NCBI GenBank assembly: GCA_039105265.1
Contig: JAPFFF010000189.1
Span: 1 to 32,619 of the forward strand
Source: Tritrichomonas musculus
Taxonomy: Eukaryota > Parabasalia > Tritrichomonadida > Tritrichomonadidae
Reading direction: 5' to 3'
Length of the DNA stretch: 32,619 bases
A program made the translations under genes and the position numbers. The notes below the pieces were generated by a model. The model made no database searches and was not told where the DNA came from. It saw only the letters and a list, made by a program, of their open reading frames with translations. Numbering within the stretch: position 1 is the stretch's first letter; every line of letters starts with the position of its first letter. Below, in pieces: positions 15,879-25,368 of this stretch.

Positions 15879-16428
15879 AGACAAACATTGATGCTTACAA
15901 CAGATAAACATCTATGCTAACAACAGATAAACATCTATGCTAACAACAGATAAACATTGATGCTTACAACATACAAACATCGATGCTAACAACAGAAAAA
16001 CATCTATGCTAACAACAGATAAACATCTATGCTAACGACAGACAAACATTGATGCTAACAACAGATAAACATCTATGCTAACAACAGATAAACATCTATG
16101 CTAACAACAGATAAACATAGATGCTAACAACAGATATACATAGATGCTAACGACAGACAAACATCGATGCTTACAACATACAAACATCGATGCTAACAAC
16201 AGACAAACATAGATGCTAACGACAGACAAACATTGATGCTTACAACATACAAACATCTATGCTAACAACAGATAAACATCTATGCTAACAACAGATAAAC
16301 ATCTATGCTAACAACAGATAAACATCTATGCTAACAACAGATAAACATCTATGCTAACAACAGATAAACATCTATGCTAACAACAGATAAACATCTATGC
16401 TAACGACAGACAAACATTGATGTTAATA
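15873..16428 (+). repeat. 23-bp minisatellite array in R0 (about 24 units)
   Basis: Tandem units of 23 bp, commonest form aacatctatgctaacaacag plus ata. Variants change the middle (ctatg, cgatg, ttgatg, tagatg) and aacaacag to aacgacag or aacatac. The orientation is the same as in the arrays at 24201 and 25484. Confidence 0.9.
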
Positions 16429-16604
16429 ACTGATTCGCGTTTTTGCTAATTACAAACTTTTGTTAGTTTTTTTACAGAAAGCATTAATAAAGTTTTTTAT
16501 GCTATGCTAATTTTAGAATAAAATTTTGACTAAATTATTGTTTATTTGAATGCCTTTTATATAGATATTATCTTTTTTCTAAAAGAAAAAAATTGTGTAC
16601 TAGA

Positions 16605-16631
16605 CACTTTTTGAACGCAGTTCAAAAAGTG
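16605..16631. other. Perfect hairpin near the 3' end of R0
   Basis: A 12-bp stem (cactttttgaac / gttcaaaaagtg) with a gca loop, ending 10 nt before the element end. The same hairpin is at 25342-25368. Position and shape match the 3' hairpin of Helitrons. Confidence 0.85.
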
Positions 16632-16679
16632 GCGTTCCTTGTATTTTAATATTATAACTTTAATCTGTTTCTTTAATAG

Positions 16680-17327
16680 TCGCCCTAAAAACTTTTTGAG
16701 ACCCCTATAATTTCATCACCAAGTCTGAGATAAAGTTTCTGAAAAGATGGTAATGGAATAAATTGCCTCATTAAATTGTAAGTTTTTGAAGACGATAAAT
16801 ATATTATTTGAGATAAGTCATAAACAATTTCATTATAAGTTCTTTTTTTTGTGAAACTATTTTCTAATGACCATACAAAAGTAGTACTTACAGGTTTTGG
16901 CGCTTTTTATTTCCAACCTTCGTCTTGATTTTTTGTAATAATTCCAGATAAATTAGTTTGAGAACCGATACTTACATGTATCGAATTAAATCAGTTTTTG
17001 GCTAATTCATTACTGTAACTCCTTTCATTTTTTGTTTTTGTTTTTCCCATCTTAAATGTGCCAAGTTCGAAAATTTTTGAGTAATCTGTAATGGCAGAAT
17101 ATTGGTAACGCCTATGTTGAAAGCAAAAGTAAATGTTTTAGGTTGAATTTTAACCTTTTTTGTACGAACAATATAAAAAGTTTGACAAAATTGTAAAGAT
17201 TATCATCTGTTTAATCATCAAAAGGTTTGACAAGTACTTTCACTGGGCCAGTGGAACGAGATGATGAATCAATTACTACCATTTCATCATTTTCACCAAA
17301 TATATCATTGGGTAATAAAACTGTCAT
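16680..17327 (-). pseudogene. Decayed coding relic, possibly transposase-like
   Basis: On the minus strand an ATG at 17325-17327 opens a readable start (MTVLLPNDIFGENDEMVVID), and readable patches continue for about 600 bp with many interruptions. One later patch reads RTYNEIVYDLSQIIYLSSSK and then a leucine-rich LPSF word, a pattern that recalls the region ahead of the catalytic core in some DNA transposases. The link is weak, and the relic may instead be an old host gene. It is old relative to the flanking repeats. Confidence 0.4.
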
Positions 17328-18537
17328 TTTGATTTTTTGTTTTTATTTTGAATAAAGCTTGACAATAATGCATTGAAAAAATAAAAATCAAAATTTCTCA
17401 AAAACAAGCGCATAAATCATTTTAATATTTTTAATATATCATTTATTAAATATATTCATTATAATTTTTGTATTTTAAAAACAAAATACAGTGAAAATGT
17501 CCAAAGTGAATACCTCTCATTAAAATTTAAATTTAAAATTTTTTTCATTCAAATTAAGATTTTGTTTTTCACTTTTGTTTCAAAATTTTTGAATTAAAAA
17601 AACTTTGTCCCATTTTTAGAAAATTAATTATCTCTCAAAAAATTGAATGAATATCTGGTTTTATATTTTTTATCAGAAATAAATTCTGAGAATTGAGAAC
17701 AATTGGGAAGTCTAGATCAGATTTTTTACAGAATTTTTTTTTTTTTTTGAGAAATTGTGATAAACTTTTTAAACTCTCAAAAAAATTATCGAGTTTTTAA
17801 ATACAATGTTTTAGGATTTAGATCATTAAATTGACTTTTAGGATAATCAAGTTCGAGTCCACCTATATAACAAAAAGCTGAAACTATGATAAATAAAATA
17901 TTTTATCATTTAATATATTTATATATATATGGCACTAAATATAATTTATACTATTATCATCAAATAATAATAGCTCAAAATATTATTATTATCAAGATAC
18001 TTAGAAGTAATTAGAAACAAAAAAAGTATTCAAAAAGTTAATATTAATTACCTAAGAAAAGATATTTGAAAAATCAATAAAATTTGAGAAAAATTATGTA
18101 TAATAAACAATACAGCGATTTTAAAATGATTTTTTCTAATATTAATGAATTTATTTTATTTTATATGAATATATAATATTATAAATCAACTAATTTATGC
18201 GCAATATTTTTTTGTACAAAATATATTAATGTATATTAAAAAATTAAATAAATCACTTTTGTCAAGTATTGAAATAATTTATTTAGTATTTCATAATAAA
18301 TAAACATTTTATATTTTTATTGATAATTATTTATATATGATAGATCATTTATATTATATATAAGCAAGAAAAAAAATAAAAAAATTTTATTCTTCAAGAT
18401 AAATTATCAAAACTAAATTCAATTATCATTGAAAATGAGATAAAATTTTCCATTTTTCAATAGCCAACTTATTGAGATATTCAATTGAGATATACATGCT
18501 TTAAAAATTGAATAAAAAACATCCTTTTGAGATTTTA
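17328..18537. other. AT-rich noncoding stretch upstream of the host gene
   Basis: About 1.2 kb of very AT-rich DNA with poly-A and poly-T runs and short ATAT tracts. I see no gene, RNA gene or ordered repeat in it. Confidence 0.6.
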
Positions 18538-18543
18538 TCATTC
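18538..18543 (+). promoter_or_regulatory. Initiator TCATTC of the host gene
   Basis: TCATTC fits the trichomonad initiator (TCA with the A as transcription start, then Y-W-Y) and lies 12 nt before the ATG, giving a very short 5' leader as is usual in T. vaginalis. Confidence 0.65.
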
Positions 18544-18554
18544 AATTATTTCAA

Positions 18555-21500
18555 ATGAGTGAAGATAATGATACATACATTATCATTGGTCTAATTGGAA
18601 ACATTCCAGATGATGAAATCGATGCAAATGTAATTGATGGATACTATCAGCCTATTTTTGCTAATCTTATCCAAGATTTTGCAATTAACATTTATGATAT
18701 CGATAAAGAAAGTGTCAAAATACTAGCTATTGGGCAAAAACAAGATTATTCTGTATATATTTACTCAAATAATAAATATTATTTCAAACTTGATGCTGAC
18801 GATACTTTTCAAATTGATATCAAACAGAAAAATTCAAATTTTCAATATTTTACAGAATTTAATTCGGCCTTAGATCAAATATGTGAGATGATATCAAACA
18901 ACGAAAACAAAAAAGTAATTTTATTTTTAGATGATCATGGAGACGATGGATATTTTGCGCAAATTCATTATTTCCATTTATATGAAGTTACCATGAAATT
19001 TAATAACACGAGTTTTTTGATATTTAACGATTCTTGCCACAGCGGAAGTTTGATCAATTTTGTTAAATCTTACAATGACATGCATTCATTAATAACAAGT
19101 AATGATTTGCTAGGAATCAAAGCGCAATTATTATTCGCGTTTAAAAATATTTTCGAATATGCGATTGAAAAAGTTGGTCTTACTAATTCGGAAAATAAAG
19201 TTTTAGAGCTTATAGATTTTTACCAAAGCATTAAAATAGATGAAGAGGAAGCACTTGATTTGATTAAAAGTAATTCTTTTTTGGACGATGTTGAAATTAA
19301 AACAACTCAACTTATATTTGGCAAGCACAAATTAACTGAAATGGGTTTCGAAAACAATTCACAAATTAATATCTTTAAAACTATGATTGATTTTTATGGT
19401 GATGTAACAACAGATGAAAGAGACACATTCAAATATTATAAAAATATATTTAATAGAGCTAATTTTGATATATTTAATAATTTATCCAAAGGAAATATCC
19501 AAGAATTTATCAAAAAACTCAATGTTTTTTATGTAATAAAAGATAAAATCAATTTTGATTTACAACCAAACAACCATGTTGAAATAATAACGAGCACAGA
19601 TAATTTGCATAAAAGCCTATCATTTCCAAGCATCAGAGTAAACAATTCGATTAAAATATCTCCAGGAGGTCCAGCGATGGGCTCATTTATCAAAGCGTTA
19701 TTCGTTAAAAATGATCCAGAATCTATTAATTTTGAAGAAATTACAAAAGAAATTTCACAATCAGATAATGGAGCAATTTATTATCCACTACGAACAACAG
19801 AAAGTATAAAAAAAGCCAAAAAGGAAAGACAATGGATTCATCTTTATCCAAAACATTACAAATTATCTGATGAAGAAAATGATGTAAAATATTCATTTAC
19901 TTATTCAGAAGAATTAAAGCAAAAAATCGCAGCAATAAGAGCTATTTCGTTCTTAAACGTTCAAAAATTGACAGAAACGGCCAATCTCATAAACAGTGAA
20001 GTGAATTCAAATGAATTACAACCATTTACAGATACATATGGAAGTATTTTTGCAATTTCTGCTCTTTTAAAAGAATATAAAAATGACCCAAATAAGATGA
20101 TTGTAAAATGTCTGAAGAAAAATCCTATAATAAAATCACGCAAACCAAATAGAATCAATTCATATTGTTTAATTTTAGACTTTTCTTTTCGACTATCAAA
20201 TGAAAATCCAAAATTAATGACAGGAATCATTATAAATATTTTAGAAAAAGCAGTAAGAAAAGTAATTAAGAAAAAAATTGATTTGATTATAGAAAAAAGT
20301 GATTCAGAAAAAAATGATTCAGAAAATTTCACGAATAAGATATTTTTACATAAAGAAATATCTGATTTAAAAATAAATCAAGGTAAAATTTTGTCTGAAT
20401 TCAAAGATTATGAATTTCCATTTTTGAAACAAATCGAAAACGTAATTATTTCATTCATTAGTATATCACAAATTGCAGCTGCAGCGATAATTGCATCATC
20501 ACTTCTCTTTAAAAAAATTGACTTAGAGACGATTAAAGAAATGACTTTCAAGTATTTTAGAATCGAATCTTGTAATATTTTTCATTATGAAGATCAGATT
20601 TTTACACATTTTTTCACAAATATAAACAAATGTAAAAATGAAGAAGAAATTAGCAGATATGCAGAATATTATCTTTTAGAAATGATTGATTCTTCATTTG
20701 TGCATGCTTATTCTATTTTTGATGCACAATTTAAATGTGATTCTATGAAAGTTTTTTCATATTCACTAACAAAATTTACTACTACTTCAATAGTTGATGT
20801 TTTTCATTATTATCTTGAAAATGAGACAAATGAATCATTTATTAATCATATCATTGATCCAATTGAACGAATAATAGATCAAAAGAATATTCCCAAATTT
20901 TATATTTTTACAATATTATCTTTAATGCCAAAAGAAACAGCAATTTACGCATTATACATGTCATTATCCAACTTCGAAAATGATTGGTACAATCATTTAT
21001 TAAAGATTGTTGAAATTATCAAAGACGATGTCACTTTTAAAGAAGTATATAATGATCTATTATCATTAACAATAGAAATAATGAGAGATCAAAAATATGT
21101 AAAAAGTTCAATTCAATATAAAGAAAGCACTAAAAACATGGAAAAAATAATTACAAAAGAAATAGAAAAAGCAATTGAAAAATTATATAAACTTCAAGAA
21201 AAATCAATAATAAAAGCACGAGAGAATATTAGTAAACAAACGGACATTGATATAATTGAAGATCAAATCAAGTTGTATATTGATAATATAATATGCAATG
21301 AAACTATTAAAAGCAAATTTGACATATATTTAAAAGAATCAAAAAATGAAATTTTAAATATCAGAAGGCAACAAATAGAACTTTTAATTGATTATGATAA
21401 AATGCCAACTGAAAAATGTATTTTCGATGAATCTATTTTAGATATAAAAAATATATGTGAAAGAGCATCAAAAGAACTTATTACAGTTGCTCATTTATTT

Positions 21501-22415
21501 AAAATTTCTGATGAATCAAGAAATAAAATTAATTTAATTTTGTCCAAAAAAATTCAAACAGATGCTTCAATTGAATTTCCAATAATTGCAATGGCTGCAA
21601 GAGCTTTCAATATCGTTGAAATGGCACCGATTACGAACATCCTTTCTCAGTTTACATATTTATTTGATCAATCTGAAGGTGAAGAACCCAATTTGAGAGA
21701 ATTACTGGCATTACTCTCTGCGAATATTCATATTCTTTCTCCAAAAGATGAAAAACGTCAATTTTTAAAAATAGTTCCATTGAATGATAATGAAAAAATA
21801 GAAGACATTGAAAAAATCGATTCTGATAGTTATGATTATAATGATAATGATGATGCAGATGATCAATTAATTTTAGGCGCACTTAAATCAAAAAGTTTAA
21901 ATAAAGCAATACCACATAGGAAAATAAATTATTCGAAAAATAATAGTGAAATATTGAAATATTATGAATATCAAATAAATTTGTGTGAAATAGAAAGAGC
22001 TAGAGATATACTTAAACTTGGTAAATCATCCTGGACTAACGATGCTTGGAAAACATTTTTATATTGTTTTAATTTAAGGATGAAAAATCTTGGAATCCAA
22101 TTCAATCTTTCTGATGATTATGATAAATCATTTTGTCCATTCAAAATTGATGAAGGAATTAATATTGTATTAAAATTTTATCCTCTTACACGAATTCATG
22201 AAATATTTCAAAATAAAGAAAAATTTAATTGCTTCATTGGACAATACAGTGATAAACATAAAGAAATCATTCAAGCTTTCATTAGAAGTTTTGATGATGT
22301 TGATCTAATAGTTACTTCATTGTATTTGAGAAAAAGAACATATTTTGATCGCACATTAGAAAAATTAAAAATTATATATGATTACCCGTATTCAAAAACA
22401 TCTAAAATAAAGTAA
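18555..22415 (+). CDS. Large clan-CD (caspase/legumain-like) cysteine-peptidase-like protein
   Basis: A 1286-residue intact protein, the only clear host protein gene here. Residues 1-200 form an alpha/beta domain with the clan CD signature: strand KVILFLDDHGDDGYF with His128-Gly129, and strand TSFLIFNDSCHSGSLI with Cys161 preceded by Asp159. Clan CD enzymes cut after Asp, Arg/Lys or Asn; specificity cannot be read here. The remaining 1000 or so residues are mostly helical and of unknown role, with a hydrophobic segment at about 627-652 (ISQIAAAAIIASSLLF), a long charged helix near 850-900, and an acidic Asp/Asn-rich stretch at about 1075-1105. No signal peptide is seen, so it is probably cytosolic. 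It has its own initiator and a TAAA stop signal. Confidence 0.75.
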   Translation: MSEDNDTYIIIGLIGNIPDDEIDANVIDGYYQPIFANLIQDFAINIYDIDKESVKILAIGQKQDYSVYIYSNNKYYFKLDADDTFQIDIKQKNSNFQYFTEFNSALDQICEMISNNENKKVILFLDDHGDDGYFAQIHYFHLYEVTMKFNNTSFLIFNDSCHSGSLINFVKSYNDMHSLITSNDLLGIKAQLLFAFKNIFEYAIEKVGLTNSENKVLELIDFYQSIKIDEEEALDLIKSNSFLDDVEIKTTQLIFGKHKLTEMGFENNSQINIFKTMIDFYGDVTTDERDTFKYYKNIFNRANFDIFNNLSKGNIQEFIKKLNVFYVIKDKINFDLQPNNHVEIITSTDNLHKSLSFPSIRVNNSIKISPGGPAMGSFIKALFVKNDPESINFEEITKEISQSDNGAIYYPLRTTESIKKAKKERQWIHLYPKHYKLSDEENDVKYSFTYSEELKQKIAAIRAISFLNVQKLTETANLINSEVNSNELQPFTDTYGSIFAISALLKEYKNDPNKMIVKCLKKNPIIKSRKPNRINSYCLILDFSFRLSNENPKLMTGIIINILEKAVRKVIKKKIDLIIEKSDSEKNDSENFTNKIFLHKEISDLKINQGKILSEFKDYEFPFLKQIENVIISFISISQIAAAAIIASSLLFKKIDLETIKEMTFKYFRIESCNIFHYEDQIFTHFFTNINKCKNEEEISRYAEYYLLEMIDSSFVHAYSIFDAQFKCDSMKVFSYSLTKFTTTSIVDVFHYYLENETNESFINHIIDPIERIIDQKNIPKFYIFTILSLMPKETAIYALYMSLSNFENDWYNHLLKIVEIIKDDVTFKEVYNDLLSLTIEIMRDQKYVKSSIQYKESTKNMEKIITKEIEKAIEKLYKLQEKSIIKARENISKQTDIDIIEDQIKLYIDNIICNETIKSKFDIYLKESKNEILNIRRQQIELLIDYDKMPTEKCIFDESILDIKNICERASKELITVAHLFKISDESRNKINLILSKKIQTDASIEFPIIAMAARAFNIVEMAPITNILSQFTYLFDQSEGEEPNLRELLALLSANIHILSPKDEKRQFLKIVPLNDNEKIEDIEKIDSDSYDYNDNDDADDQLILGALKSKSLNKAIPHRKINYSKNNSEILKYYEYQINLCEIERARDILKLGKSSWTNDAWKTFLYCFNLRMKNLGIQFNLSDDYDKSFCPFKIDEGINIVLKFYPLTRIHEIFQNKEKFNCFIGQYSDKHKEIIQAFIRSFDDVDLIVTSLYLRKRTYFDRTLEKLKIIYDYPYSKTSKIK

Positions 22416-22416
22416 A
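22413..22416 (+). terminator. TAAA stop/polyadenylation signal of the host gene
   Basis: The stop codon TAA is followed by A, giving TAAA. In T. vaginalis this tetranucleotide, overlapping the stop, is known to act as the polyadenylation signal. Confidence 0.55.
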
Positions 22417-22465
22417 AGTAAAACATTAACACCAAAAATTATTTTCACTGTTTTTCAAAAAATGC

Positions 22466-22472
22466 AAAAAAA
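22466..22472 (-). terminator. RNA polymerase III terminator of the tRNA
   Basis: Seven T residues on the minus strand directly after the tRNA 3' end, as expected for Pol III termination. Confidence 0.7.
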
Positions 22473-22545
22473 TGCTTCTATCGCGGATCGAACGCGCGAC
22501 CTTCCGCTTACTAGGTGAACGCTATAACCACTAAACTACAGAAGA
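22473..22545 (-). tRNA. tRNA-Thr: tRNA-Thr (anticodon AGT), possibly imperfect
   Basis: On the minus strand 73 nt fold as a tRNA: acceptor TCTTCTG/TAGAAGC, D-arm with AGTGGTTAT, anticodon arm with loop CTAGTAA (anticodon AGT), AGGTC variable loop, and T arm with TTCGATC loop. The B box (GTTCGATCC) is intact. Three pairs are off: the first acceptor pair, one anticodon-stem pair (A/C) and one T-stem pair (G/A). It could be a working gene with mismatches or a decaying copy. A T7 terminator follows. No intron and no encoded CCA are seen. Confidence 0.75.
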
Positions 22546-22709
22546 TTATGTTTCATTAATTATTTATTTAAATTAATGAAAAAAAATTTTGGGAAATACT
22601 ATTTGCCCCCAATCCTTTTTGCCCCCAACGGTTAAGGTGAATATTGACCTTGTATCGTACCATTGAAAAAATCAGCCAGAACTTTTTGAACGCATATTGA
22701 CCATTTATT

Positions 22710-22937
22710 CTTAATATAATAAAACAAAACCCCAAAAAAATAAGACCTGAACTTATCCAGCCATCATATTGTTTTAAAATATTTTGGATAATAATTAATT
22801 TAAGTATATTATTATTTGCATTTGTAATTAAAATTGTAAACTATTTTATTTCTTTTTGATTAAGATATTTTTATAAAAAAAATTTTTTCAGTTATTTTTT
22901 TCATAAAGCTCATAGAATTTAATTTTTTTATTTTTAT
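22710..22937. repeat. Tandem 230-bp repeat Q, copy 1
   Basis: Starts cttaatataataaaac and ends in a T/A run. It is about 97-99% the same as 23836-24063. The transposon at 22938-23801 sits in its T-rich end. It contains, at 22837-22859, the reverse complement of the first 23 bases of element R. Confidence 0.85.
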
Positions 22938-23801
22938 AAAGGTCGTACAACTAAATTGAATAAAAAATAAAATTAAATAAATTTATATTTATCTTAATAA
23001 ATAATTTATTTAATAATTATAATATATAATTTATATATTTTATATCCAATATTATAAAATATAATGGTTGAAATAAAGACTTTAATTAAAATACAATATA
23101 TATCGATTTCTTATATATTTGCATCATTTAAAAAATATAGATGTCATTTGAATGGATATACTATGTGTTATACAAATAATATTTTACTTTTTGACGAAAT
23201 CCTTCAGTAATTGAAATATTAAACTTTTTATATTTATGAAACCAATCAACTAAATCTTCATTTTTAGAAAAAACTGACATTTGATTTAGAATGAAATTCA
23301 AATATATTAGAAAGTAAATGCATATAAATAAAATTGTATTCTTCATTTGGCTCCTGTAACGTCCAATTTTTTTAAAATCATCATTTAATAATTCAACAAA
23401 TTCAATTTTTCTGCATTTTTAGCTAAAAAATGAATTTTTTTTTTCAATAATAATAACTATTTTTATATAACACTTAATGTTTTAAAAGCATATAAAAAGA
23501 TATCAAAAGAATTAATGATTAGAATAAATTATATAAAAAGTTATCGCTATTCTAAATTTTTATAAAGTGTTATAAAATTCTTATCAAAAATAATTAAAAT
23601 AAATTGAGATAAAATACTCAAATTTATTTTCTGAAGAAAATTTAATATATACTTATATCCTTTTAGTTTTTATTTTAATTTGAAATTTGTACGATGTAAA
23701 TATTTATAAAACAGATTATTATTATTATTATAATAAAATATAATTAGTTTAAACAAACCAATCATTGAGTTTTACTGTTAAAATTCAGTTGTACGACCTT
23801 T
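22938..23801. mobile_element. 864-bp non-autonomous terminal-inverted-repeat transposon
   Basis: The ends are AAAGGTCGTACAACT and its reverse complement, a perfect 15-bp terminal inverted repeat that continues imperfectly to about 20 bp. Both sides carry the 8-bp direct repeat atttttat (22930-22937 and 23802-23809), although in low-complexity sequence. The interior is AT-rich and holds only a 61-residue frame (23161-23346, minus) with a hydrophobic start, which I do not accept as a gene. No transposase is seen. An 8-bp duplication fits hAT-like families, but the superfamily is undecided. Confidence 0.75.
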
Positions 23802-23835
23802 ATTTTTATTTTTTTTTTTTTTTTAATTAATTTAT

Positions 23836-24063
23836 CTTAATATAATAAAACAAAACCCCAAAAAAATAAGACCTGAACTTATCCAGCCATCATGTTGTTT
23901 TAAAATATTTTGGATAATAATTAATTTAAGTATATTATTATTTGCATTTGTAATTATAATTGTAAACTATTTTATTTCTTTTTGATTAAGATATTTTTAT
24001 AAAAAAATTTTTTCAGTTATTTTTTTCATAAAGCTCATAGAATTTAATTTTTTTATTTTTTAT
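23836..24063. repeat. Tandem 230-bp repeat Q, copy 2
   Basis: Near-identical to 22710-22937. Before the transposon inserted, the two copies lay next to each other, separated by a T-rich spacer ending aattaattta. The same spacer end follows this copy just before R1. Confidence 0.85.
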
Positions 24064-24200
24064 TTTTTATTTTTATTTTTTTATTTTTTTTTTTTTTTTT
24101 TTAATTAATTTATCAAAAAGAAATAAAATAGTTTAATCTCATAGCCAGATAAATCCCACAACCAGATAATCCTACCGCCAGAAAATATTATCATAAATAT

Positions 24201-25165
24201 TGACAAACATTGATGCTAGCAACAGATAAATATTGATGCTAACAACAGATAAACATTGATGCTAGCAACAGATAAATATTGATGCTAACAACAGAAAAAC
24301 ATCGATGCTAACAACATACAAACATCGATGCTGACAACAGATAAACATCGATGCTGACAACAGAAAAACATCGATGCTAACAACATACAAACATCGATGC
24401 TGACAACAGAAAAACATCGATGCTAACAACAGACAAACATCGATGCTGACAACAGATAAACATCGATGCTAACAACATACAAACATCGATGCTAGCAACA
24501 GATAAATATTGATGCTAACAACATACAAACATCGATGCTGACAACAGATAAACATCGATGCTGACAACAGAAAAACATCGATGCTAACAACATACAAACA
24601 TCGATGCTGACAACAGAAAAACATCGATGCTAACAACAGACAAACATTGATGCTAACAACAGAAAAACATCTATGCTAACAACAGAAAAACATCTATGCT
24701 AACAACAGAAAAACATCTATGCTAACAACAGAAAAACATTGATGCTGACAACAGAAAAACATCTATACTAACAACATTCAAACATCGATGCTGACAACAG
24801 AAAAACATCTATGCTAACAACAGACAAACATCGATGCTGACAACAGAAAAACATCGATGCTAACAACAGACAAACATTGATGCTAACAACAGAAAAACAT
24901 CTATGCTAACAACATACAAACATCTATGCTAACAACATTCAAACATCGATGCTGACAACAGAAAAACATCTATGCTAACAACAGACAAACATTGATGTTG
25001 ACAACAGAAAAACATCTATGCTAACAACATACAAACATTGATGTTGACAACAGAAAAACATCTATGCTAACAACAGACAAACATTAATGCTAACAACAGA
25101 TAAACATCTATGCTAACAACAGATAAACATCTATGCTAACGACAGACAAACATTGATGTTAATAA
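24201..25165 (+). repeat. 23-bp minisatellite array in R1 (about 42 units)
   Basis: Same unit family as in R0, with more cgatg and gctgacaacag variants and blocks in which several variant units repeat in the same order, which indicates higher-order amplification. Confidence 0.9.
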
Positions 25166-25341
25166 CTGATTCGCGTTTTTGCTAATTACAAACTTTTGTT
25201 AGTTTTTTTACAGAAAGCATTAATAAAGTTTTTTATGCTATGCTAATTTTAGAATAAAATTTTGACTAAATTATTGTTTATTTGAATGCCTTTTATATAG
25301 ATATTGTCTTTTTTCTAAAAGAAAAAAAACTGTGTACTAGA

Positions 25342-25368
25342 CACTTTTTGAACGCAGTTCAAAAAGTG
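25342..25368. other. Perfect hairpin near the 3' end of R1
   Basis: Identical to 16605-16631: 12-bp stem, gca loop, 10 nt from the element end. Confidence 0.85.

Larger units (their letters stand above)
15873..16641 (+). mobile_element. Repeat element R0, right part (Helitron-like, non-autonomous)
   Basis: It consists of minisatellite followed by a unique tail of about 210 bp that is repeated almost exactly at 25168-25378. The tail ends in a hairpin and then gcgttccttg, directly followed by a host T. Its left part would lie on the far side of Maverick A, which is inserted in its minisatellite. No coding region is present. The call as Helitron-like rests on the end structure described under R1. 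Confidence 0.55.

Noticed and set aside
22598-22650. Short repeated words gcccccaa in the tRNA-Q interval as a regulatory element
   Set aside because: Only two copies in a short stretch and no known site matches.
23161-23346. A 61-residue secreted-looking protein inside the 864-bp transposon
   Set aside because: The hydrophobic start is what AT-rich DNA commonly encodes by chance, and neither a clear initiator nor a family is seen.
24201-25165. CRISPR-like array
   Set aside because: The 23-bp units follow each other without unique spacers, and the setting is eukaryotic. It is a minisatellite.
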